Translations under genes and position numbers: made by a program
NCBI GenBank assembly: GCA_030149595.1
Contig: JASFBI010000065.1
Location: 1 to 8,011 of the forward strand
DNA length: 8,011 bases
Reading direction: 5' to 3'
Source: Desulfobacterales bacterium
Lineage (GTDB): Bacteria; Desulfobacterota; Desulfobacteria; Desulfobacterales; DAOWNP01
Shown: positions 1 through 8,011 of the stretch, piece after piece
How positions within the stretch are numbered: the first letter of the stretch is position 1
How the letters are laid out: each line of letters begins with the position of its first letter
The notes under the pieces: generated by a model
Seen by the model: only the letters and a program-made list of their open reading frames with translations
Database searches by the model: none
What the model was told of the DNA's origin: nothing

Positions 1-327
1 CTTGTTCTTGGTGGTGCTGACGCCCTTATTTTGTGTTCAGCCTGGCCTTTTCTAAGACTGATACACTGGAACACGCTTATCCGAGCAAGGGCTATTGAAA
101 ATCAGGTTTATTTTATTGCTGCAAACCGTGTTGGAAAAGATGGAACTGTTACTTTTTGCGGCTCAAGCAGAATTATTGATCCTTATGGAGTGATTATAAC
201 ATCAGCTTCTGAGAACAGTGAAACATTAATATCCGGTGAAATTAATCTTGAGACAATAAAAAAAGTAAGGGAAAACATGCCTGTATTCAGTCATAGAACA
301 GAGATAGATAAACAGCCGCTTTTATAA
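1..327 (+). CDS. Carbon-nitrogen hydrolase (omega-amidase/nitrilase superfamily), C-terminal part
   Basis: The reading frame is open from the first base of the window, so this is the 3' end of a gene whose start and catalytic Cys lie upstream. About 108 residues remain. The segment LIRARAIENQVYFIAANRVG, preceded by an AWP...HW block, is typical of the omega-amidase branch of the nitrilase superfamily (YafV/Nit2-like). Members hydrolyse omega-amides of 2-oxo acids, or related amides, to the acid and ammonia in the cytoplasm. The later IIDPYGVII and SGEINLETIKKVRENMPVF segments match the closing strand and C-terminal helix of the fold. The TTG at 31 is an internal codon, not a start. The gene ends at TAA 325-327 and is followed by an intrinsic terminator, so it seems to be the last gene of its transcript. 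The family call is firm, but the exact substrate cannot be given from this fragment. Confidence 0.85.
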   Translation, partial: LVLGGADALILCSAWPFLRLIHWNTLIRARAIENQVYFIAANRVGKDGTVTFCGSSRIIDPYGVIITSASENSETLISGEINLETIKKVRENMPVFSHRTEIDKQPLL

Positions 328-376
328 AATTTTAAAATCTTTTTTAAAATTTATATATATGATAGATATTATGTTT

Positions 377-400
377 GGCTTTTTTTAAAAGCCTTTTTTA
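377..400 (+). terminator. Intrinsic terminator after the amidase gene
   Basis: A perfect 7-bp inverted repeat GGCTTTT / AAAAGCC (377-383 and 387-393) with a TTT loop is followed by six T residues (394-399). This is the classic shape of a rho-independent terminator on the plus strand. It sits 50 bases after the amidase stop and ends only about 26 bases before the start codon of the next gene. It therefore either closes the upstream transcript completely or acts as a leaky element in a shared one. Confidence 0.75.
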
Positions 401-425
401 ACAAATAATAAAATCAGGAGTTAAT

Positions 426-1040
426 ATGGCGTTTTTATCATCAACTTCATCAATTTCAAGATATTATATTGAAGGAAAATTTGATGATTCAATTATGGAT
501 AATTTACAAACCGGTCTTAAAAAACATTCTATCCCTGAAATAGAAAATGAGTTTGGTGAAGTTTCTGCGGGATGGGCTCCTTTTGAAAATCCTTATAAGC
601 CTGATTTTAATAAATACAGTTTTAGTTTTGGTACTTATTTCCTTTTTAATTTAAGAATTGATAAAAAAAGTATTCCTTCAAAATTAATAAAAAAACATAT
701 TTCAATAGAAATAGACAAAAGACTGGAAAATAGTGGGCGTTCTTTTCTTTCAAAAAATGAAAAATTAGAAATAAAAGATTTGGTTTTAGATAACCTTATG
801 AGAATTATTCCTTCTGTACCTAATATTTATGAAGTTTTATGGAACTATGAGGAATCTAATCTTTTTTTATTTACCACACAAAAAGCTGCTAATGAAGTAT
901 TTGAAACAATTTTTTTAAAATCTTTTAATCTAAAACCCATCAGGTTATTTCCCTATACAATGATTGAAAAAAAATCTAAATTATCAGATCAACAAAAAGA
1001 TATTATTTATAATCAAAGTTCCTTAAATTATTTAAAATAA
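426..1040 (+). CDS. rdgC: RdgC-like protein, N-terminal part (first of two genes)
   Basis: The 204-residue product aligns by eye with roughly the first 200 residues of E. coli RdgC (303 aa), a ring-forming nonspecific DNA-binding protein that restrains RecA-mediated recombination. Shared landmarks are the AGW near residues 48-50 (E. coli MGW), a P-S-x-(V/L)-I-K segment at 84-89, a charged helix through NEKLEIKDLVLDNLMRIIPS at 111-130 (E. coli [20 protein letters not shown]), and the FTTQKAANEVFETI strand-helix at 149-162. After residue 180 the similarity runs out and the protein stops, about 100 residues short of the E. coli length. The missing part seems to be supplied by the next gene, 22 bases downstream. 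The start ATG has an AGGAG ribosome-binding site five bases upstream. No signal peptide or membrane segment is seen. I am fairly sure of the family; functional equivalence with enterobacterial RdgC is inferred. Confidence 0.75.
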   Translation: MAFLSSTSSISRYYIEGKFDDSIMDNLQTGLKKHSIPEIENEFGEVSAGWAPFENPYKPDFNKYSFSFGTYFLFNLRIDKKSIPSKLIKKHISIEIDKRLENSGRSFLSKNEKLEIKDLVLDNLMRIIPSVPNIYEVLWNYEESNLFLFTTQKAANEVFETIFLKSFNLKPIRLFPYTMIEKKSKLSDQQKDIIYNQSSLNYLK

Positions 1041-1062
1041 GAAATATAAAAAAGAGGTAAAA

Positions 1063-1593
1063 ATGCTTGATATTGCAACCGGTTATAATAAATACAAATT
1101 TTTAGGTAATGAGTTTCTAACATGGATTTGGTATTTAATTGAAAATAAGATTAATATAAAAGAGTTAATAAATTCTGATTATAAAACAATAACCCTTGAA
1201 ATTGGTAATAGTCTTGTTCTTGAAAACTCTCCTGGTGGTAAAACAAAGGAAAAAATATCCATAAAAGGTGATGAAGCAGGCCTTGAAGAGGGTAAAACTG
1301 CACTTAAAAAAGGAGGTGTAGTAACAAGTATCAGTCTTCTTTTAAATATTGATACAGAAGAATTTAAATTCTTAATAAAAGGTGAGAGTATTAATATCAG
1401 TGGTTTTAAAACACCTTCTTTTAAACCTGAAAATAATGAAGAAATTGAAGGTGCAATCATTGAAAAAGCTTTTTTCACAGAAAAAATTTACACTCTTATT
1501 GATGCTCTTTTTAATAAATTTATAGAAAAAAGGTCATCTGACACCTTTAAAGATAAAGATTTTCATAAAATTAAGAAATGGATACTTTCTTGA
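1063..1593 (+). CDS. RdgC-like protein, C-terminal part (second of two genes)
   Basis: The 176-residue protein begins 22 bases after the preceding stop, in a different frame, with its own AGAGG ribosome-binding site, so it looks like a separately translated gene and not a damaged tail. FLGNEFLTWIWYLIE (13-27) is a distinctive aromatic block. From about residue 53 the order of elements follows the C-terminal third of E. coli RdgC. First comes an LEN/LED-GG turn, then KTALKKGGVVTSISLLLNI (compare E. coli HIEAGKVVTKLALDW). Next is a FKFLIKG...ISGFKTPSF strand pair (compare IQFVMCDDGSLKRLKFCDE). Last is an acidic stretch and a final amphipathic helix around LIDALFNKFIE (compare LAALIQNLIEALG). 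Together with the upstream product it would rebuild an RdgC-like chain of about 380 residues, longer than the 303 of E. coli. The match is weaker than for the first half and made by eye, so it could instead be a distinct partner protein. Confidence 0.55.
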   Translation: MLDIATGYNKYKFLGNEFLTWIWYLIENKINIKELINSDYKTITLEIGNSLVLENSPGGKTKEKISIKGDEAGLEEGKTALKKGGVVTSISLLLNIDTEEFKFLIKGESINISGFKTPSFKPENNEEIEGAIIEKAFFTEKIYTLIDALFNKFIEKRSSDTFKDKDFHKIKKWILS

Positions 1594-1618
1594 CATTTTA
1601 TTGTTAATAAAGTGTTAA
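1590..1618 (+). repeat. Long AT-rich hairpin overlapping the stop codon of the second RdgC-like gene
   Basis: Bases 1590-1602 can pair with 1606-1618 through 13 consecutive positions (two of them G-U wobbles) around a GTT loop. The stop codon TGA (1591-1593) lies inside the left arm. No T-run follows on the plus strand, and instead there is an A-run, so it is not a standard intrinsic terminator. It may protect the 3' end of the rdgC message or help rho-dependent ending. Confidence 0.45.
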
Positions 1619-1629
1619 AAAAACAGGAG

Positions 1630-1759
1630 TTATGAACATAAAAATAAAAACAACAATAAACGGCGTTTTATAAACATTTTAAAAACATATTTATGAACAG
1701 TTTTATTTCAATTTTTTGTTTAAATTTCAATAGGATAAAAAGTTATGAACATATGAACA
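1630..1759 (+). repeat. Cluster of TTATGAACA-like 9-mers upstream of dnaN (possible DnaA boxes)
   Basis: TTATGAACA occurs exactly at 1630-1638, 1691-1699 and 1743-1751. A near copy ATATGAACA abuts the last one (1751-1759), and TTATAAACA lies at 1668-1676. All are in the same orientation. The sequence resembles the DnaA box TTATCCACA but differs at two internal positions, so identity as DnaA sites is inferred from form, clustering and position beside dnaN. Confidence 0.5.
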
Positions 1760-1830
1760 ATGCTTATTATTATTATGTATTTAAATATTTAATAAAATAA
1801 TAAAAAATGATATAATTAAAACTTTAATTT
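1760..1830 (+). other. Nearly GC-free stretch, possible DNA-unwinding element
   Basis: Between the 9-mer cluster and the dnaN ribosome-binding site nearly every base is A or T, including TTATTATTATTATG and ATTTAAATATTTAATAAAATAA-like runs. In a bacterial origin the unwinding element commonly lies next to the DnaA-box cluster in this manner. It also contains the likely dnaN promoter, so low melting energy alone is not proof of an origin. Confidence 0.35.
1788..1816 (+). promoter_or_regulatory. Predicted promoter of dnaN-gyrB with extended -10
   Basis: TGATATAAT at 1808-1816 is a perfect extended -10 element (TGn plus TATAAT). A weak -35 (TTTAAT, 1788-1793) lies 17 bases upstream. Transcription would begin near 1823, giving a leader of about 20 bases before the dnaN ATG. 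The surrounding AT richness raises the chance of spurious matches, but the exact extended -10 so close to the gene makes it credible. Confidence 0.55.
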
Positions 1831-1842
1831 AAGGTGAAAAGA

Positions 1843-5366
<3,524 letters not shown>

Positions 5367-5390
5367 GCAGCTTACAAAGAAGTAGCAACT

Positions 5391-5403
5391 TAATAGACTA
5401 TTA
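5391..5403. repeat. Short palindrome between convergent gyrB and aminotransferase genes
   Basis: TAATAG-A-CTATTA is a perfect inverted repeat in the 40-base gap between the two convergent stop codons. It is AT-rich and short, without a convincing T-run, so it is at best a weak bidirectional terminator. No better terminator is visible in this gap. Confidence 0.2.
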
Positions 5404-5406
5404 AAT

Positions 5407-6609
5407 TTAAAGGTTTTCTATTTCATTAAGAGCTTTTTTCATCTGTCGTACTGCCTGCCTTAACCGCTCTTCATTTTCAACAAGAGCAAGCCTTAAATAG
5501 CCTTCACCCTCTTCACTAAAACCTGTTCCCGGGGCAACAGCGACATTTGCTCTGTTCATCATTTCGATAGCAAAATCCATTGAACTCATTTTATTAAAAG
5601 GTTCGGGAATTTTTGCCCAGATAAACATTCCGGCTTTAGGTCTTTGAATATCCCAGCCTAATCTTTCAAGACCATCACACAGAGTATCTCTCCTTGATTG
5701 GTAAAGAGAAGCAAGCTTTGGAATAGTATCATCACAATCACGTAAAGCAATAATACCTGCAACCTGAATAGCAGAAAAGATTCCATAATCAAAATAACCT
5801 TTTATTTTACCAAGGGCCTGTATTATTTCAGAGTTTCCAACACAATAACCAATTCTCCATCCAGCCATATTATATGATTTTGAAAAAGACCCGAACTCTA
5901 CTCCAATATCTTTTGCTCCGGGGGTTTCAAGAAAACTTGGTGCTTCATATCCATCAAAAGTTATTTTTGAATAAGCAAAATCATTAACCACCATAAATCT
6001 AAATCTTTTTGCAAGCTTGATAATCTCTTTAAAAAGCTCTCTGTCTGCAACAACACCGGTTGGGTTATGAGGATAATTAATCATTAAAACTTTTGGCCTG
6101 GGATAAAAAGATTCACAAACAGTGACAATTCTATTTAAAAATGTTTCATCAGGACTTATAGGTATTCTAACAACATTTGCTCCTGCAATAACAGCAGCAT
6201 AAATATGTACAGGAAAAGCAGGGGCTGGAACAAGAACTGAGTCTGAAGGCCCCATAAGAGCGAGGCATAAATGAGAAATACCTTCTTTTGAACCGATAGT
6301 AAAATAAGTTTCCTTTTCAGAATCAAGATTTATATTGTAATGGCGATTATAATATTTTGATATTTCAAGTTTAAGATTTTTTATTCCTGAAGATTCAGGA
6401 TACCTGTGGGATTTAGGATCTTTTGCTGTGCTGATAAGCTTATCAATAACAGCATCAGGAGCTGGATCCATAGGGTTTCCCATTCCAAGGTCAATAACAT
6501 CATCACCCTTACGTCTTTTCTCCATTTTCATCTTGTTAATCATTCCAAAAAGATAGGGTGGAAGTTGATCCATTCGATTTGAAAGTCTTATAATACTTTC
6601 TTCTTTCAT
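5407..6609 (-). CDS. alaC: Class I/II PLP-dependent aminotransferase, AlaC-like (alanine/glutamate-pyruvate aminotransferase)
   Basis: The 400-residue protein is closely similar throughout to E. coli AlaC (YfdZ), which transfers the amino group between glutamate and pyruvate to make alanine in the cytoplasm. Shared segments include RMDQLPPYLF (12-21, E. coli RIDRLPPYVF), the IDLGMGNP region, TIGSKEG (104-110), HIYAAVIAGA (135-144), and SKSYNMAGWRIGY with the PLP-binding Lys244. Asp210 in VVNDFAYSKI should contact the pyridine nitrogen, Asn182 lies in HNPTG, and Arg373 in YLRLAL should bind the substrate carboxylate. Length and active-site residues are intact. On the minus strand an AGGAG site stands five bases before the ATG. 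The gene converges on gyrB and diverges from the next hydrolase gene, so it is probably transcribed alone. Related fold-type I enzymes such as diaminopimelate aminotransferase are less likely given the run of identities. Confidence 0.9.
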   Translation of the reverse strand: MKEESIIRLSNRMDQLPPYLFGMINKMKMEKRRKGDDVIDLGMGNPMDPAPDAVIDKLISTAKDPKSHRYPESSGIKNLKLEISKYYNRHYNINLDSEKETYFTIGSKEGISHLCLALMGPSDSVLVPAPAFPVHIYAAVIAGANVVRIPISPDETFLNRIVTVCESFYPRPKVLMINYPHNPTGVVADRELFKEIIKLAKRFRFMVVNDFAYSKITFDGYEAPSFLETPGAKDIGVEFGSFSKSYNMAGWRIGYCVGNSEIIQALGKIKGYFDYGIFSAIQVAGIIALRDCDDTIPKLASLYQSRRDTLCDGLERLGWDIQRPKAGMFIWAKIPEPFNKMSSMDFAIEMMNRANVAVAPGTGFSEEGEGYLRLALVENEERLRQAVRQMKKALNEIENL

Positions 6610-6931
6610 TTTTACTCCTAAAACAATAAATTAATATATCAAAAAAAACAGATTAACGTAGAAAGAGATATTATTCAATAAAATTCTACCTGACACCTAA
6701 ACCATGCTTAATTCTACTTTAAGCCTTTTTAAAAAGTGTTTATGTTCAACACCTTAATGGTTAATTTTTTATGCTTTTGTTGACAAAAAAGCAGGTTTGT
6801 GTAACGAGTTTAGGGAGTATGTAAGCATTAAATGACACAGGCGCGGACGAATGGACACCTGCTGTTAACACAGGAATGATCCTTCAACTGCTTCTTACGG
6901 ACTAATGAGATAGTTATCAAAAAGGGTAGAA
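6610..6931. other. Noncoding divergent intergenic region with a GC-richer patch
   Basis: This 322-base gap separates the divergently transcribed aminotransferase and hydrolase genes. The left half is AT-rich and holds small inverted repeats: GTAGAA/TTCTAC at 6658-6663 and 6684-6689, and GTGTT/AACAC at 6736-6740 and 6748-6752. The segment from about 6791 to 6900 is near 46 percent GC by hand count, clearly above its surroundings. It includes the GTTAAC-centred palindrome TGTTAACA (6863-6870) and a CCTG/CAGG hairpin (6858-6861 with 6871-6874). A TTGACA at 6780-6785 could be a -35 element, but I see no good -10 for it. I find no convincing gene or RNA family here. Confidence 0.4.
6650..6678 (-). 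promoter_or_regulatory. Possible promoter of the aminotransferase gene
   Basis: Read on the minus strand, TTGAAT (plus 6673-6678) and TAATCT (plus 6650-6655) are separated by exactly 17 bases. They would start transcription near 6643, about 34 bases before the ATG. Both hexamers deviate from consensus and the region is AT-rich, so this is a modest prediction. Confidence 0.3.
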
Positions 6932-7528
6932 GTGGAAAAGAGCGTAATAATTTACTGTAATAAAATAGAACTTGATGGACTTTTTGAGCAAATATCAAAT
7001 AAAAAAGCTGCGATTATAACTCACCCCCATCCTCTTTATGGCGGTAATATGGAGAATCCTGTTGTTGAGCTTTTACAAGAAGAATTGGTAAAAAGGGGTT
7101 ATTCAACATTAAGGTTTAATTTCAGACAAGTTAAAATGTCCGGGAACGACAAAGAATCAATAAACGACTTAGAAGCTGTAGTGAGTTTTTTAAAAGAGCA
7201 GGGGATTAAAATAAGCCCTTTACTTGCCGGTTATTCATATGGATCATGGATTAATACTTCTGCTATCTCTAATGGGTTAGATGTTTCTGATAGTATAATG
7301 ATATCTCCGCCAATTGCTTTTTTAGATTATAAAAATATAAAAACCTTACCATCTCCCGGACTTGTAGTTACTGGAACAGATGATGAAATAGCACCTGCCG
7401 AGCTGGTTAAAAAAAATGCAGCAAAGTGGAATCCTGAATTTAAAATAGAGATTATTAATGGCTGCGATCATTTCTACGGAGGATATACTGAAGAGCTTAA
7501 AAAAATAGTTTCAGACTATCTCTTATAA
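6932..7528 (+). CDS. Small alpha/beta hydrolase (COG2945-like)
   Basis: The 198-residue product has the compact alpha/beta hydrolase fold without a lid. The strand-turn HPHPLYGGNMENPVV (31-45) is characteristic of the COG2945-type family. The nucleophile elbow is GYSYGS with Ser102, the acid is Asp150 or Asp151 in TGTDDEIAP, and the catalytic His is probably His180 in GCDHFYGG, so the triad looks complete. In relatives the LRFNFRG segment is followed by a glycine-rich G-x-S-x-G loop. Here it reads RFNFRQVKMSGND and is shortened and altered, which may affect substrate access. No signal peptide is seen, so it is likely cytoplasmic. The substrate is unknown, though the family is usually annotated as esterase or peptidase-like. 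The start is GTG, chosen because AAAGGG lies five bases upstream and no ATG precedes Met40. Its stop lies one base from the end of the converging pseudogene. Confidence 0.8.
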   Translation: MEKSVIIYCNKIELDGLFEQISNKKAAIITHPHPLYGGNMENPVVELLQEELVKRGYSTLRFNFRQVKMSGNDKESINDLEAVVSFLKEQGIKISPLLAGYSYGSWINTSAISNGLDVSDSIMISPPIAFLDYKNIKTLPSPGLVVTGTDDEIAPAELVKKNAAKWNPEFKIEIINGCDHFYGGYTEELKKIVSDYLL

Positions 7529-7529
7529 A

Positions 7530-7813
7530 CTAATCAGCATGGGCAAGATCTTCTATTATCCTTTTTACTTTTTTTGTTAATTGATCCACGGAAAGATCTT
7601 TATATGAATTATATGTTAAGGGCTTTCCAATAGTAACTCTTACTTTTTGCGGACTTACTTTTCAGGAATAGAACAAGGTATTACAAAAACATCAACAGGT
7701 TTAGTGTTATTTTCTACAGTAGCTTTTATTCCAGCATTATAATTTTTTATTCCAAGATCCAGGGCAAAGGAATCACCGCCTGAAACATGGTTTACAACAA
7801 TTAAAAATTTCAT
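7530..7813 (-). pseudogene. Remnant of a PlsC-type (lysophospholipid) acyltransferase, internally deleted and frameshifted
   Basis: On the minus strand an ATG at 7813 opens MKFLIVVNHVSGGDSFAL, in which NHVSGGD fits the H-x4-D catalytic motif of glycerolipid acyltransferases. The chain then goes almost directly to KPVDVFVIPCSIPEK and stops at TAA (7655-7657). The next frame continues with VSPQKVRVTIGKPL and an amphipathic C-terminal helix ending at TAG (7530-7532), which is a typical PlsC C-terminus. Adding one A to the run GAAAAGTA near 7660 joins both frames smoothly. Even repaired, the product would have only about 94 residues. It lacks the FPEGTR-type motif and most of the middle, as well as the usual N-terminal part, whereas family members have about 200 to 250. 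It is therefore probably a decayed gene that could not work as an acyltransferase. The family call is by eye and moderate; a sequencing error could explain the frameshift but not the deletions. Confidence 0.5.
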
Positions 7814-7882
7814 GATAATCTTTTTATATAAAATGGTTAGCAAAAGCAAATATTATTTTTTTTAAAAAAAGCAAAAAATGGG

Positions 7883-7910
7883 TTGACATTAAAATTAAAA
7901 AGTGTAAAAT
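7883..7910 (+). promoter_or_regulatory. Strong promoter, probably of an rRNA operon
   Basis: A consensus TTGACA (7883-7888) is followed after 16 bases by TAAAAT (7905-7910), with TG immediately in front as an extended -10. A GC-containing GCGTC discriminator follows, as in growth-rate-controlled promoters. A/T tracts upstream (about 7854-7880) could serve as an UP element. Transcription should start near 7917. Confidence 0.75.
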
Positions 7911-7918
7911 GCGTCTTG

Positions 7919-7958
7919 TCTTTTTGGGATAAAAGATTTTTCCAAAAAGGTTTTTTTT
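7919..7958 (+). terminator. Terminator-like hairpin in the presumed rRNA leader
   Basis: CTTTTTGG (7920-7927) pairs perfectly with CCAAAAAG (7942-7949), and the stem can be extended by wobble and A-U pairs to 7919-7929 with 7940-7950. Eight T residues follow at 7951-7958. The shape is that of an intrinsic terminator, yet it lies directly after the promoter and before the boxA-like motif, so it may attenuate transcription started at about 7917. Confidence 0.55.
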
Positions 7959-8011
7959 GTTCTTTGAAAATTGGTCAGTGAGAAGAAGAAGCGGGTCAAC
8001 AAGAAGTATGA
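7958..8011 (+). other. Pre-16S rRNA leader with boxA-like motif
   Basis: TGTTCTTTGAAAA (7958-7970) resembles the boxA antitermination element of rRNA operons (E. coli TGCTCTTTAACAA), which binds NusB-S10. The following purine-rich sequence to the window end is typical of the spacer before a 16S gene. The mature 16S start is not in the window; its presence just beyond is inferred. Confidence 0.6.

Noticed and set aside
1179..1478. Minus-strand open frame of 99 codons
   Set aside because: It lies wholly inside the second RdgC-like gene, has low-complexity Ser/Leu/Pro composition and no recognisable motif or ribosome-binding site; it is a shadow of the plus-strand gene.
1834..1842. GTG start for dnaN nine bases upstream of the chosen ATG
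   Set aside because: The GTG is part of the AAGGTG ribosome-binding site for ATG 1843, and the conserved family start fits the ATG.
6826..6906. Short open frame reading DTGADEWTPAVNTGMILQLL in the GC-richer patch
   Set aside because: It looks protein-like but has no proper start or ribosome-binding site, is only about 26 codons between stops and matches nothing I recognise.

Overview
The window reads as a chromosomal segment from an AT-rich Gram-negative bacterium. I would guess a member of the Desulfobacterota (former Deltaproteobacteria), with moderate to low confidence. The guess rests on a long GyrB (about 801 residues) carrying the insertion typical of Gram-negative gyrases, an AlaC-type aminotransferase very close to the enterobacterial one, an RdgC-like protein, and a pre-16S leader with a boxA-like motif. 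Noncoding stretches are extremely AT-rich and no genome-scale GC value can be given.

Layout. (1) 1-327 is the C-terminal part of a nitrilase-superfamily (omega-amidase-like) hydrolase, closed by an intrinsic terminator. (2) 426-1593 holds two consecutive plus-strand genes that together look like one RdgC (nucleoid/recombination-associated DNA-binding protein) divided into an N-terminal and a C-terminal polypeptide. (3) 1594-1842 is an AT-rich noncoding region with four or five copies of a TTATGAACA-like 9-mer, all in the same orientation, then a nearly GC-free stretch and a good extended -10 promoter. It is a candidate DnaA-dependent origin, or another repeat-type regulator site. (4) dnaN (1843-2964) and gyrB (2961-5366) overlap by ATGA and should be translationally coupled. 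(5) alaC-like aminotransferase (5407-6609) runs on the minus strand, convergent to gyrB. (6) 6610-6931 is a noncoding divergent intergenic region with a GC-richer patch. (7) 6932-7528 encodes a small alpha/beta hydrolase. (8) 7530-7813, minus strand, is a broken remnant resembling a PlsC-type acyltransferase. (9) 7883-8011 is a strong promoter, a terminator-like hairpin and a boxA-like leader that most likely lead into a 16S rRNA gene starting just beyond the window.

How the parts fit. The centre is a replication and DNA-topology block: sliding clamp and gyrase B, with an RdgC-like pair immediately upstream. The usual partners dnaA, recF and gyrA are absent from the positions they often occupy next to dnaN-gyrB. 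The flanks (omega-amidase-like hydrolase, alanine aminotransferase, small hydrolase) are ordinary metabolic genes without an evident joint pathway. The most interesting points are the two-gene RdgC, the repeated 9-mers in front of dnaN, and the terminator-like hairpin at the very start of the presumed rRNA transcript. I see no CRISPR array, tRNA, insertion sequence or defence system. No wholly new system is demonstrated.
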